From Hyphomicrobium_A sp963782555 (GTDB lineage Bacteria > Pseudomonadota > Alphaproteobacteria > Rhizobiales > Hyphomicrobiaceae): DNA of 64,000 bases. The stretch spans positions 310,001 through 374,000 of the forward strand of contig CAWAKB010000005.1 of the NCBI GenBank assembly GCA_963782555.1, read 5' to 3'. The translations under genes and the position numbers were made by a program. This document shows, piece after piece, positions 16,811 to 25,874 of this stretch; the stretch's first letter is position 1, and each line of letters starts with the position of its first letter. The notes below the pieces were generated by a model that saw nothing but the letters and a program-made list of their open reading frames with translations, searched no databases and had not been told where the DNA came from.

Positions 16811-17353
16811 ATGGCGCAATTTGAAGGGCATGATGTGGACGAGCGGAACGTCGGTGGATTTTCCGTCACCTACAATCGCGACGAGATCCAGTTTCCCGTC
16901 TACGTGATCGCCATCCTGGCCGCCGTGCTGCTGGCGGCGGCCTGGGTCACGGGGCAAACGGTGTGGCTCGTGCTCGGCGTCATCGCGTCGGGGATCGCCT
17001 ATTACAATTTTCCCCTGCTCGAGACCGGGCGCCCCACGCTCGGCGCCAACCAGTACGGCATCTTTATTCAGGGCTTCGGGCTCATTCGCTGGCGCGCCAT
17101 CGACCGCATCGCAGTGGTGGAGATCGCCGAGCGCGCCAACACCATCCACGAGCTGCAGATCGGCCTCAACATGCTCCTCTCCAATGCGCTGGTCGTCGAC
17201 TGGCGCAAGCTGCCGTTCTGGCGCTCGCTGATGCGGCTGCCGTGGTCCATGGGCCAGTCGAATGTGGTACGCATCAACCTGGAGCCGTTCAACCAGCCGC
17301 CGGAAGAGATCGAGCGCACGCTGGTGCGGCTGTGGCGCTACTACCGCAGCTAG
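16811..17353 (+). CDS. Membrane-associated conserved protein (180 aa)
   Basis: The ATG at 16811 (MAQFEGHDVDERNVGG) is preferred over a TTG at 16793. Two adjacent membrane segments, VYVIAILAAVLLAAAWV and VWLVLGVIASGIAYYNF, form a hairpin near residues 33-75. A cytoplasmic PH-like domain follows with GLIRWRAIDRIAVVEI and the C-terminal VRINLEPFNQPPEEI. The layout resembles two-TM plus bacterial PH-like (bPH2) proteins, but I do not recognise a named family. It stands alone after the two hairpins. Confidence 0.65.
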   Translation: MAQFEGHDVDERNVGGFSVTYNRDEIQFPVYVIAILAAVLLAAAWVTGQTVWLVLGVIASGIAYYNFPLLETGRPTLGANQYGIFIQGFGLIRWRAIDRIAVVEIAERANTIHELQIGLNMLLSNALVVDWRKLPFWRSLMRLPWSMGQSNVVRINLEPFNQPPEEIERTLVRLWRYYRS

Positions 17354-17402
17354 CCGTGGAGGGAGGTCAGTGGCCAGCTCTAATCAGGTCAGGTAAACGG
17401 TT

Positions 17403-18443
17403 CTATTCTATGGACTGAGCGTCCAATTCACCGACGCGGATCTGCCGTGCATATCTTGAAATTGTCTCACCACCGCTGCTAACTAATGACTTGCTCCGCA
17501 GCCGAGCTACAAATCCGGCAAGATGACGTTCAATCGCGGCATCTTTGATCGCCATCGCCTCAATCTCCGAAAATATTCTTCTCCTGCGAAGCTCCTGGCC
17601 AGCCACAAATCTCGCACCGCGAACATCCCCGCCAGCGATTTTGCACTCGAATTCCCTTGCCGATCGGGTATAATAATGGTTGTAACGTATTGCGTTACAA
17701 ATTAACCGATCAGGCTGGCTCCGCGGATATTTGTATAGCGGCTGACCAAGTTCATTGAACGCAATGGCGTTTTCCGCTTTAATTCGGAAGAAATGAGCAC
17801 TGAGCGGACCTTCAACAACATAGGGCTGCACAAAACATTTGATATTTAACAGCTTAGGGAAGCTTCGCTGCTTGGCCAGCGGCACCCCCTGAGTGTAACT
17901 ACTCACCACTAAATCCTCGGGTGCCTCCTGGTTGCCGGATGTGCCGAAATTGATTCCTACTACTCCGAGCACAGGTAGATGTTCGCGTGAAGCTAGCACC
18001 TCGTTTAAAGAATCTCGGCTGACCGGAAACATGAACTCGTCAACGTCAAAAAAAGCCATCCAACGGGTCTCTTGCCCGAAATTCGCGAGCGCATGGGCGT
18101 ACGCAGTGCATTGCATGTCGGCCCAAATATCAAACGGCCGCCACGGGATAATTGTCACGATTCCTTCTGCGCAGTAGAATTGCAGCAACATATTGGTGTC
18201 GTCGTCGCTTCCATTGTCATAGACAATAAATTTAGAAACACCCATGAATAAATGGAACTCAATCCATTCTCGAATATATCGACGCTCATTTTTTAACACG
18301 GTTACTGCGGTGATATTGTATTTCGGGTAATCCGGTCGAGATAAGGGGGGAGTCAATATATTTAAACGTCGCGCCTTTTCTCGAATAAACTGCTCGATCG
18401 GTGGCCTGATGATTTTTCTGAGCCTGCCCCGGCAACCTGCCAC
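17403..18443 (-). CDS. Glycosyltransferase family 92 (DUF23-like)
   Basis: A 346-aa GT-A-type transferase: YNITAVTVLKNERRYIREW, EFHLFMGVSKFIVYDNGSDD (the family-92 signature), then the metal motif FFDVDEFMFP and HYYTRS. Such enzymes build surface glycans in the cytoplasm. The gene opens with GTG at 18443. Much of the gene, notably 17640-18400, is clearly more AT-rich than its neighbours, pointing to horizontal acquisition. It pairs with the capsule-type gene upstream (18499-19458), 55 bp away and in the same direction. Confidence 0.8.
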   Translation of the reverse strand: MAGCRGRLRKIIRPPIEQFIREKARRLNILTPPLSRPDYPKYNITAVTVLKNERRYIREWIEFHLFMGVSKFIVYDNGSDDDTNMLLQFYCAEGIVTIIPWRPFDIWADMQCTAYAHALANFGQETRWMAFFDVDEFMFPVSRDSLNEVLASREHLPVLGVVGINFGTSGNQEAPEDLVVSSYTQGVPLAKQRSFPKLLNIKCFVQPYVVEGPLSAHFFRIKAENAIAFNELGQPLYKYPRSQPDRLICNAIRYNHYYTRSAREFECKIAGGDVRGARFVAGQELRRRRIFSEIEAMAIKDAAIERHLAGFVARLRSKSLVSSGGETISRYARQIRVGELDAQSIE

Positions 18444-18498
18444 TTTGCACCCATTTTGCTAAGACGTGATCACCACACCATCGGCGCAGCAGTTGACT

Positions 18499-19458
18499 TC
18501 AGTCCTGACCGGTTTCATTTCTTGCGGTCGACGAACTGGACGCCAAGTGTGCTTTTGCAGCCGCCAGTTTCGTTTCCACGAACGCCTTTAAAGCCGCCGG
18601 GTCTTCGGATTCGCCCCAAGTGTAGGCGTGATACCAGTGCGCCAGGAAGCGCTGCCTCAGTCGCCTATCGAATGCAGGGGGATTTAGCACCGCCGCGGCG
18701 ATGTCCTCTGGCGTGTGGGCAAGTTTTGCCAAGGAAGGTTTGATCCAGGGGGCATTACCTAGTGCAATTATCGGTTTGTCGAAGAGGAATCCATCGATTC
18801 CGACGCTGCTGTTGACCGTTACGATCGCTAGACACCGTTCGAGGAGGTCACGTGTCTCGTAGTCGGTTGCAACGCAAACTCCTGGTCCGATGGTGTTGTG
18901 CAAATAGGACGCGCGATATGGGGAGACCGGATGGGGCTTGACGACAAGGCTGATGTGCGGCGGCAAGAGCAGTCGAAGCTGCCGCAATACGTCTACGTAG
19001 TCGCAATGTCGGCGAACCGCGCCGCCGTGCACCAAGATTTGCGTGTCGGTTGGCACCTGCAAGGGCGCGAACACGAAAGAGCGCGGAAGGCTCTTTGGGT
19101 CATTCAACACACTCGTTGACGCGCGCCGACCGGTATACCCTTCCCTCAGCATGCAATAGAGATCTTCCTCGTCCTCATAAGGATCAAGAGTCTCCGGGTA
19201 CACTGCTTGCAGGGAGGACGCGCCATTGACACCTAGATGGTCGAGAAAGTAGCGCCCCTTGAAGGGCGTGAGTTCGGAATAAACCGTGGGAATGCGAAGT
19301 TCACGAAGAGCAAGTACCGCGATTGCTCTGGGGCCCAATTGGCCGTTCCAAACAAGCGCGCCGCGCAGCTTGGTTGCTCGGATCTCCTTCCAAATTGATC
19401 GCGCCTTCAGTTCATATTGGAAGCGATATTTAAGCCACCTTCGATGCCTGCGGTTCAC
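18499..19458 (-). CDS. Capsule polysaccharide synthesis-type glycosyltransferase, N-terminus uncertain
   Basis: The 319-aa frame has LRGALVWNGQLGPRAIAVLA, TQILVHGGAVRRHCDYVDVL, LVVKPHPVSPYR, TVNSSVGIDGFLFDKPIIAL, the GT-B-like pattern of Capsule_synth proteins, which add Kdo or other sugars to export glycans. The first start is GTG at 19458, but the same frame stays open and protein-like upstream to about 19670 (RDRGHRFFDSLVDSAVQRR) with no ATG, GTG or TTG. The 5' end therefore seems truncated or mutated. With the GT92 gene it forms a small glycan island. Confidence 0.65.
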   Translation of the reverse strand: MNRRHRRWLKYRFQYELKARSIWKEIRATKLRGALVWNGQLGPRAIAVLALRELRIPTVYSELTPFKGRYFLDHLGVNGASSLQAVYPETLDPYEDEEDLYCMLREGYTGRRASTSVLNDPKSLPRSFVFAPLQVPTDTQILVHGGAVRRHCDYVDVLRQLRLLLPPHISLVVKPHPVSPYRASYLHNTIGPGVCVATDYETRDLLERCLAIVTVNSSVGIDGFLFDKPIIALGNAPWIKPSLAKLAHTPEDIAAAVLNPPAFDRRLRQRFLAHWYHAYTWGESEDPAALKAFVETKLAAAKAHLASSSSTARNETGQD

Positions 19459-19670
19459 CTCCTGGAGCGTACGGTGAATATACGGCTCGTGCCGCGCCTC
19501 ACGCCTCTGGACGGCACTGTCGACGAGAGAATCGAAGAATCGGTGCCCACGATCGCGGAAGCGATTGAATGAACTTTCTGGGATCCCGTGGGTTGCCAGC
19601 GATAACGGGCAAGGAGTCCGGAATGGCGGACAGAAGCGCTTCGGCCACGCCGCGAGGCAATTTATTGAGC

Positions 19671-19852
19671 TTTATGAGGCCGAACACTCGGGAAAACCTC
19701 TTGCACTAACTGACGCAAGCCTCGGTGACTGTACCTCGTCGGCGGCTTGGACTCCCAGGCGCTTCGCGGCCTTGATCCGCAGCTTGAACATCCGATCCGC
19801 GCAGCGCATTTGAACACCAATTATTGGCACTTTAGCGACCGGACGGGAGCGG
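19671..19852. other. Boundary region next to the truncated glycan gene
   Basis: There is no supported gene between the open frame of the capsule-type gene and the hydrolase gene. This is where the missing 5' end of the capsule gene would have been, so it is probably an old recombination junction. No repeat or insertion-sequence end is visible. Confidence 0.35.
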
Positions 19853-20887
19853 TCATCGCCGATATTGGCGCATGCGGCGGAGGATATCGGCGAGGGGGTC
19901 GTTGGTCCAGGCGCGCGTCAACAGGTTGCGGTGGGTGACGCGGGTGCTGCCGGTGTCGCCGGGAAAGATGGTAACGCTGCCGGGCCCGAGGCGGGGCTCC
20001 AACGACGTGTCGAATGCGACCTCGCGGTCGGCGAGCACGCGCTCAAGCTGCGCATTCTTCTCCTCGGTCGAGCCCAAATAGGTCGAGACGAAGAAGGCCG
20101 AGCGGTCGCGCGAGATCCAGGACGCGAACTTGTCGAGCTCGCCGTAGAGCGCGTCGAGCAGGATGACGCCGCGCACGCGGTTCATGAGGCCGCCGCGCGC
20201 GGCACTCCAGGCGGCCGGCAGGTAGCCGCCGCTGTAGGCCACGATGACGATCGGGATCGAGGCGAAGGTGCGCACGGAGCGCGGATCGCCGTCCAGCTTG
20301 GCGAGCTTCTGGGCGGCCTCGCCGATGAAGCGGCCGAAGGCGCCCGGCTCCCAGAACTTGCCGGCACTGGAGTTGGCGGCGTCGACGGCGAGCTGCGGCG
20401 CGACGAGCACCGCGTTGAGGCCGGAGGCCGTGATCTGCGCCGGCACCCGCTGGCGGTGCAGTACGTCGCGGCGCAGCGTCGCCCCGTGGCCGTGGAAGAA
20501 GACGATCATCACCGACGGCTTGCGCAGGTCGAAGCCTTTGGGGATGTGCAGGAGCACGCGCTGGTCGGAGTAGGTCTCGTCCTCCCAATAGAGGCGGCCG
20601 AAGGGGGTCCTGTGTCCGCGTCGGCCCCACTCGTCCTCCACGTTCAAGAAGGGCTTGTCGGTCCCGGCGATGGTGCCGTCGTAGGGGAAAGGCGCGGTCT
20701 CGAAGGGGACGAGGGCGGTGTGGTCCTGGCGCAAGGGCACGCTGCGCGCGTGCACCCGCTTGGGCGCCGGCACGCGAAATGCGCCCGCGATCAAGTCGCC
20801 AATCGCGTCCGCCGAAGCGCTGACAGGCTGCAGCAGCATCGCGCCGGCGAGCGTAGCGGCGACAACTCCAAGTCGCAGAGGCTGCAT
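19853..20887 (-). CDS. Secreted alpha/beta hydrolase-like protein
   Basis: The ATG at 20887 has GGAGAGGGGG immediately upstream, which decides the start within a longer frame. The signal peptide is MQPLRLGVVAATLAGAMLLQ ending at VSASA. The mature enzyme has an oxyanion-type strand SVMIVFFHGHGATLR, a nucleophile-elbow candidate IVAYSGGYLPAAW, and a late FPGDTGSTRVTHRNLL that could give the catalytic His. It would be a periplasmic esterase or related hydrolase of 344 aa, with unknown substrate. It is divergent from the permease gene with a 300-bp gap. Confidence 0.65.
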   Translation of the reverse strand: MQPLRLGVVAATLAGAMLLQPVSASADAIGDLIAGAFRVPAPKRVHARSVPLRQDHTALVPFETAPFPYDGTIAGTDKPFLNVEDEWGRRGHRTPFGRLYWEDETYSDQRVLLHIPKGFDLRKPSVMIVFFHGHGATLRRDVLHRQRVPAQITASGLNAVLVAPQLAVDAANSSAGKFWEPGAFGRFIGEAAQKLAKLDGDPRSVRTFASIPIVIVAYSGGYLPAAWSAARGGLMNRVRGVILLDALYGELDKFASWISRDRSAFFVSTYLGSTEEKNAQLERVLADREVAFDTSLEPRLGPGSVTIFPGDTGSTRVTHRNLLTRAWTNDPLADILRRMRQYRR

Positions 20888-21188
20888 TCCCCCTCTCCGT
20901 TCCTTGGCCCCAATGTGCGCCAAGGGCCTTAAAGATTGAACCAACACCCCGTGGAGCGCGCCGGTTGCGAATTTATTACGCACGGTCGCCCCTTGGTCCG
21001 GTTAGCCTCCAATGATGTCGAACGCTGGGCGGCCAGGGCCGGTAAGCTGCGGCGTTTCGGTGGCAAAGCTCCCGGCACGGTGCAATTTGGCAACTTCATT
21101 AAGACAAATCCTTTAGCTAATTGCCGGACTGGGTCGGGTCACCTACGCTTTCCACAGGCACGAACGCTTACCCGCGCAAGGCTTCCGG
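20888..21188. other. Divergent promoter region
   Basis: About 300 bases between the leftward hydrolase and the rightward permease. It should contain both promoters. I see no gene, strong hairpin or recognisable operator. Confidence 0.45.
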
Positions 21189-22556
21189 ATGGCAGTCGCG
21201 AGCACGATTGGCGCCCCCGTCTCCGAGGAGCGCCCCACCGAGTTGCGTACCGTGTCGACCGTCACGGCGGCCGCCATCGCCGTGGCTGACATGATCGGCA
21301 TCGGCGTTTTCACCAGCCTCGGCTTTCAGGTCCAGGACATCCGCTCAGGTTTCGCCGTGCTGCTCTTATGGGTGGTGGGCGGCATCGCGGCCCTGTGCGG
21401 GGCGCTCTCCTACGCGGAGCTTGGAGCGGCACTTCCCCGCTCGGGCGGGGAGTACAACTTCCTGTCGCGCATCTACGGACCGGCCATTGGCTTCGTCGCC
21501 GGATGGGTGTCGGCAACCGTCGGCTTTGCCGCGCCGGTGGCGCTCGCCGCCATGGCGTTCGGGCAGTACTTCGCCGGCGTGGTGCCGGGCGCGCCGCCGC
21601 TCGCGCTCGGGCTCGCCGCGGTATGGCTCGTCGCCCTCGTGCACTTGAGCGGCGTGCGTCTCGGCGGCACCTTCCACAATACGGCGACCGCGTTGAAGCT
21701 GGTGCTGATCGCAGTGCTGATCGTCGCAGGCGTGGTGCTGGGCTCGCCGCAGCCGATCTCCTTCGCGCCGTCGGTCGCGGATTTGCATTACATCAGCGGA
21801 GCGCCCTTTGCGGTCGGGCTGGTGTTCGTGATGTACGCCTACTCGGGCTGGAACGCGGCGACCTACATTGCGGGTGAGGTGCGCGATCCGCACAAGTGCC
21901 TGCCGCGCGCCCTTGTTGCCGCCACGCTCATCGTGCTCGCGCTCTACGTCGGTCTCAATGCCGTCTTTCTCTACACCACGCCGATTGCTGCCATGGCCGG
22001 CCAGATCGACGTGGCGCTGATTGCTGGCAAGCACATCTTCGGCGAGGCCGGCGGACGGTTCGTGGGCGCGTTGATCTGCTTAGGGCTCATCTCCTCGATC
22101 AGCGCCATGACCTGGATCGGCCCGCGCGTCACCATGGTGATGGGCGAGGACAATCCCATGCTGCGCGTCTTCGCGCGCCGGAGCGACAACGGGGCGCCCG
22201 TTATCGCCATCCTGTTTCAGCTCGGCGTCACCACGCTTCTGCTCATGACGCGCTCGTTCGAGGCGGTGCTGGAGTTCATCCAGTTCAGCCTGACCTTCTG
22301 CTCCTTCCTCGCCGTCCTCGGTGTGATGGTGTTGCGCTGGAGGATGCCGGATCTGGAGCGCCCCTACCGCATGTGGGGCTATCCGTTTACGCCGCTCATC
22401 TTTCTCGCGGTGACGCTGTTCATGATGTACTACCTCATCGTCGAGCGGCCGACGGAATTGCTGGCCAGCATCGGTGTGATGCTGGCGGGGCTGGGGGGCT
22501 ATGCAATCTCACAGGCGCGGGGCCGCGCCGCTTGGGGGAGTTCTGACCATGGATAG
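21189..22556 (+). CDS. APC-family amino acid permease
   Basis: A 455-aa transporter with twelve hydrophobic segments. The N-terminal helix VADMIGIGVFTSLGFQ carries the unwound GIGVF substrate motif of APC transporters. PRSGGEYNFLSRIYGPAIGF and VMYAYSGWNAATYIAGEV are the other family signatures. It would import or exchange amino acids at the inner membrane. Its stop codon overlaps the start of the following secreted-protein gene by 8 bp, so the two are translationally coupled. Confidence 0.85.
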   Translation: MAVASTIGAPVSEERPTELRTVSTVTAAAIAVADMIGIGVFTSLGFQVQDIRSGFAVLLLWVVGGIAALCGALSYAELGAALPRSGGEYNFLSRIYGPAIGFVAGWVSATVGFAAPVALAAMAFGQYFAGVVPGAPPLALGLAAVWLVALVHLSGVRLGGTFHNTATALKLVLIAVLIVAGVVLGSPQPISFAPSVADLHYISGAPFAVGLVFVMYAYSGWNAATYIAGEVRDPHKCLPRALVAATLIVLALYVGLNAVFLYTTPIAAMAGQIDVALIAGKHIFGEAGGRFVGALICLGLISSISAMTWIGPRVTMVMGEDNPMLRVFARRSDNGAPVIAILFQLGVTTLLLMTRSFEAVLEFIQFSLTFCSFLAVLGVMVLRWRMPDLERPYRMWGYPFTPLIFLAVTLFMMYYLIVERPTELLASIGVMLAGLGGYAISQARGRAAWGSSDHG

Positions 22557-23673
22557 ACGTTGGCGATCGGTACTGACGGGAGCGCTCGCTGCCGGTTTTC
22601 TGATGGCAGCGACGGCGGGCTCGATCGCCGCCGAGCACGCCAGCGCCGACGATACGGCGCGCCTGCTGGCCGGCATGCAGCCTTCGGCGGCATCGCCGCT
22701 CACCCCTTACACGCGCGAGGGAAGCTGGCAGCGGCACGCCAAGCTCTTCGACACCGCCTGGGCCAATCTCGAGAAGCGCCAGCTCGCCAAGATCCGCAGC
22801 TGGTCGGCTGAGCACATCACGCAGCGCCAGCCCGTCGTCTACTACATGTTCAGCGGGCCGGATTTTCTCTATGCCGACGCCTTCTTTCCCGGCGCGTCGA
22901 CGTACGTGCTGAGCGGCCTGGAGCCGGTCGGGTCCATCCCCGATGTGGAGGGCCTGTCGCGCGGCGCGCTAGCCGGCGACCTCGGCCGGCTGCAGCACTC
23001 GCTCAACTCGGTGCTGAGCTTCAGCTTCTTCATTACCAAAAAGATGAAGCACGAGCTGAGGGGCGGGCGCCTCAGCGGCACGCTGCCGATCCTCTATGTC
23101 TTCCTTGCGCGCTCGGGCAAGACCATCGACGATGTGAGCCTCGTCGCTCTCGATGCCGATGGCACGCTGCGTCCGGCCGAGGACGGCAAGGATCGGAGCA
23201 AGGCGCAGGGAGCCAAGATTGTCTTCTCGGGCGCCGACGGCAAAAAGCAGACGCTCTACTACTTCTCGACCGACGTCTCCGACGGTGGGTTCGAGCGCAG
23301 CGGCTTTCAGGCCTTCTGCGCCGGGCTCGGACGCGGCGATGCCCTGCTGAAGAGCGCCTCCTATTTGATGCACTCCGATAGCTTCTCCAAGGTGCGCGAC
23401 TTCGTGCTCGACCGCAGCGACGCCATCGTGCAGGACGACTCCGGCATCCCCGTGCGCCACTTCAAAGCGGACATGTGGCAGCTCTATCCCTTCGGCAACT
23501 ACCTGGGGCCGATCAGCATCTTTCCCGGCCGCTATCAGCGCCAGTTGCAAGCGCTCTACCGCAAGGAGCGGGCGGGCGCCCTCGACTTCGGGATCGGGTA
23601 TCGCTGGCGCCCGCGCCAATCGAACCTGCTGCTCGCCTTGCGCGGCCGGCGCGTGACCCAGCAGGAGCACTGA
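22549..23673 (+). CDS. Conserved secreted protein, function unknown (374 aa)
   Basis: The ATG at 22549, inside the end of the permease gene and preceded by TTGGGGGAG, is the likely start. The signal peptide is WRSVLTGALAAGFLMAATAG, cleaved near IAA. The mature protein has QRQPVVYYMFSGPDFLYADA, YVLSGLEPVGSIPDVEGL, LSFSFFITKKMK and a late YQRQLQALYRKERAG. I recognise the pattern from alphaproteobacterial periplasmic proteins without a known role, and no catalytic motif is evident. Coupling to an amino acid permease is the only functional hint. Confidence 0.7.
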   Translation: MDRRWRSVLTGALAAGFLMAATAGSIAAEHASADDTARLLAGMQPSAASPLTPYTREGSWQRHAKLFDTAWANLEKRQLAKIRSWSAEHITQRQPVVYYMFSGPDFLYADAFFPGASTYVLSGLEPVGSIPDVEGLSRGALAGDLGRLQHSLNSVLSFSFFITKKMKHELRGGRLSGTLPILYVFLARSGKTIDDVSLVALDADGTLRPAEDGKDRSKAQGAKIVFSGADGKKQTLYYFSTDVSDGGFERSGFQAFCAGLGRGDALLKSASYLMHSDSFSKVRDFVLDRSDAIVQDDSGIPVRHFKADMWQLYPFGNYLGPISIFPGRYQRQLQALYRKERAGALDFGIGYRWRPRQSNLLLALRGRRVTQQEH

Positions 23674-23788
23674 GAGCGCCCGCGCGCTTTGCTCCGGCCA
23701 AGCTGGGGAGAACGCGCTACGATGTCTCGCCAACCTGGGCGTCAGATGCTGCAATTTGCAGCCGGGCGAATCAGGCTAGGTCGGGGCT

Positions 23789-25642
23789 ATGGGCGCAGTG
23801 CGCAAGACGCAGGCTGAAGCAACGGAGCGGCCGCCGTTCCTCGGGGTGGGGGCCTCGGCGCGCGGGCTTGCCTGGCGCGAGCGGCTGAGCCCGCAAGCCG
23901 AGCCGCAGGCCGCCGCCATCAGCCAACACCACGCACTGCCCGAGCTGCTGGGCCGCGTGCTCGCAGCGCGCGGCGTGGCGACCCAGGACGTCCCGACCAT
24001 TCTCAGCCCCACGCTCAAGGCGCTGATGCCGGACCCCTCGACGCTGCGCGACATGGACGCTGCCGCAAGCCGGCTTGCCGATGCCATCGAGAAGCGCGAG
24101 GCGGTCGTGCTCTTCGGCGACTATGACGTCGACGGCGCGGCGTCCTCGGCGCTGCTCGCGCGCTACATCAAGCATCACGGGGGCGCGGCGCGCATTTACA
24201 TCCCTGACCGCCTGTTCGAGGGCTATGGGCCCAACGTCGCGGCCATCGAGGCGCTGGTCAAAGAGGGCGCCCGCCTCATCGTCACGGTCGATTGCGGCAC
24301 GACGAGCGCGGAGCCCTTGGCGCGCGCTGTCGCGCTCGGATGCGACGTCGTCGTCATCGATCACCATCAGGCCGACGAGCAGCTGCCCGCCGTCACGGCC
24401 GTGGTCAATCCCAACCGGCAGGACGACGTGTCGGGGCTCGGCAGCTTATGCGCGGCGGGCGTCGCCTTCCTGGTGCTGGTGGCGACGACGCGCGAATTGC
24501 GTCGCCGCGGCTTTTACGGGAAGGGAACGCCCGAGCCCGACCTGATGAGCGAGCTCGACCTGGTCGCGCTCGCGACCGTTGCCGACGTGGTGCCGCTCAC
24601 CGGTCTCAATCGCGCCTACGTCGCACAGGGGCTGCAGGTGATGCGCTGGCGGCGCAACGTCGGCCTCAAGGCGCTGATCGATGCGGCGGGCCTCAACGAG
24701 CCGCCGACGCCCTATCACTTGGGTTTCATTCTGGGCCCGCGCATCAACGCCGGCGGACGCATCGGCGATGCCGCGTTGGGCTCGAAGCTGCTCGCCGGCG
24801 AAGACGAGATGGAGGCGGCCCGGATCGCGGTGCTGCTCGACCGCCTCAATAAGGAGCGCCGCGCGCTTGAAAAGGAGATGCTGGAGGCAGCGCTGGCCGA
24901 GGCCGATGCGCTCATCACCGAGCGCCCGGATCTCCCGCTGCTGATGGTCGGCTCATCCGCCTGGCACAAGGGCATCGTCGGGCTCGTGGCAAGCCGCCTG
25001 ACCGAGCGCTTTCAGCGTCCCGCCTGCGTCATCGCCTGGGAAGGGGACAGCGAAAGCGCTCAGGCAAGTGTCGTGGGAACCGGCTCGCTGCGCTCGCTCC
25101 CCGGTGCCGATATCGGGGCCGCGGTGCGCGCGGCCGTTGCCGCCGGTCACCTGGTCAAGGGTGGTGGCCATGCCATGGCGGCGGGGCTCACGGTGAGGCG
25201 CGATAAGCTCGCAGCGCTGCAGGCATTCCTACACGAGCGGCTTGCCCGCAGCGTCGTCGAGGCGCGCGCGCGCTCCGGCCTCGACATCGACGGCGCGTTG
25301 ACGGCCGCGGGCGTCACCGACGAGCTCCTCGATCTCATCGCCCGCGTCGGACCCTACGGGCAGGGCAATCCCAATCCGCGCTTTGCCTTTCCGGCGACGC
25401 GGGTGCGCTTTGCCAAGGTCGTGGGCGACGCCCACGTGCGCTGCGTCTTGGAATCGGCCGACGGCGCCAAGCTCGAGGGCATCGCTTTTCGCGCGGCGAA
25501 CGAGCCCCTGGGCGATCTGCTGATGGGCACGGGCGGGCTGCCGATCCATGTCGCCGGCAACTTGAAGCGCTCCTCCTGGGGCGCACGCGACAAGATTGAG
25601 CTGATGATCGAGGACGCCGCCGACCCGCGCCGCCAGCCCTGA
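23789..25642 (+). CDS. recJ: Single-stranded-DNA exonuclease RecJ
   Basis: A 617-aa DHH-family nuclease. Motifs in order are FGDYDVDGAASSALL, TVDCGTTSAEPL, VVIDHHQAD (the DHH motif), VVNPNRQDD, and LATVADVVPLTG. The DHHA1 domain has GGRIGDAALGSKLL, and LVKGGGHAMAAGLTV is the final signature. An OB-fold tail ends the protein. RecJ degrades 5' ends of single-stranded DNA in recombination and mismatch repair. The length is normal and the frame intact. It is the last core gene before the tRNA-Glu integration site. Confidence 0.95.
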   Translation: MGAVRKTQAEATERPPFLGVGASARGLAWRERLSPQAEPQAAAISQHHALPELLGRVLAARGVATQDVPTILSPTLKALMPDPSTLRDMDAAASRLADAIEKREAVVLFGDYDVDGAASSALLARYIKHHGGAARIYIPDRLFEGYGPNVAAIEALVKEGARLIVTVDCGTTSAEPLARAVALGCDVVVIDHHQADEQLPAVTAVVNPNRQDDVSGLGSLCAAGVAFLVLVATTRELRRRGFYGKGTPEPDLMSELDLVALATVADVVPLTGLNRAYVAQGLQVMRWRRNVGLKALIDAAGLNEPPTPYHLGFILGPRINAGGRIGDAALGSKLLAGEDEMEAARIAVLLDRLNKERRALEKEMLEAALAEADALITERPDLPLLMVGSSAWHKGIVGLVASRLTERFQRPACVIAWEGDSESAQASVVGTGSLRSLPGADIGAAVRAAVAAGHLVKGGGHAMAAGLTVRRDKLAALQAFLHERLARSVVEARARSGLDIDGALTAAGVTDELLDLIARVGPYGQGNPNPRFAFPATRVRFAKVVGDAHVRCVLESADGAKLEGIAFRAANEPLGDLLMGTGGLPIHVAGNLKRSSWGARDKIELMIEDAADPRRQP

Positions 25643-25702
25643 GGCGGAGCTGTTTTTGGCGGTCATTGGCCGCCGGGCCGCTTGCTTGCGCGGGGGGCTA
25701 AA

Positions 25703-25719
25703 GGCCCCTATACGGGGCC
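25703..25719. terminator. GC hairpin between recJ and tRNA-Glu
   Basis: GGCCCC (25703-25708) pairs with GGGGCC (25714-25719) around a TATAC loop, inside a longer G/C-rich patch. It may end recJ transcription. With no T-run the role is uncertain, and it also overlaps the expected tRNA promoter area. Confidence 0.35.
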
Positions 25720-25726
25720 CCCGGCC

Positions 25727-25801
25727 GGTCCCTTCGTCTATCGGTTAGGACGCGAGATTTTCAATCTTGAAAGACGGGTTCGACTCCCGTAGGGACCGCC
25801 A
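25727..25801 (+). tRNA. tRNA-Glu (anticodon TTC)
   Basis: The acceptor arms GGTCCCT and AGGGACC pair perfectly, followed by G and an encoded CCA ending at 25801. The anticodon loop TTTTCAA lies between CGAGA and TCTTG, giving anticodon TTC for glutamate. The T-arm GACGGGTTCGACTCCCGT is regular. The last 18 bases of the gene recur in whole or part at three downstream places, so this gene is the integration target of the accessory region to its right. Confidence 0.95.
25784..25801 (+). repeat. att core in the 3' end of tRNA-Glu (left boundary)
   Basis: CTCCCGTAGGGACCGCCA, the 3' end of the T-arm and acceptor arm plus CCA, is the sequence shared with 54583-54600 and 59128-59145 (18/18) and with 45444-45459 (16 bases). 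Tyrosine recombinases of islands and phages commonly target tRNA 3' ends, restoring the gene on insertion. An integrase remnant lies 73 bases downstream. Confidence 0.85.
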
Positions 25802-25874
25802 GCGATTACAATAACTTGGCAAAACGCCGATCGCTGTTTGGCACTTTTCCTCTAGCGTGTTTGGCAGTCGACGA

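Noticed and set aside
19865..20932. 355-codon plus-strand frame opposite the hydrolase gene
   Set aside because: Low-complexity Arg/Gly/Glu composition. The minus-strand gene has a signal peptide, ribosome-binding site and hydrolase motifs.
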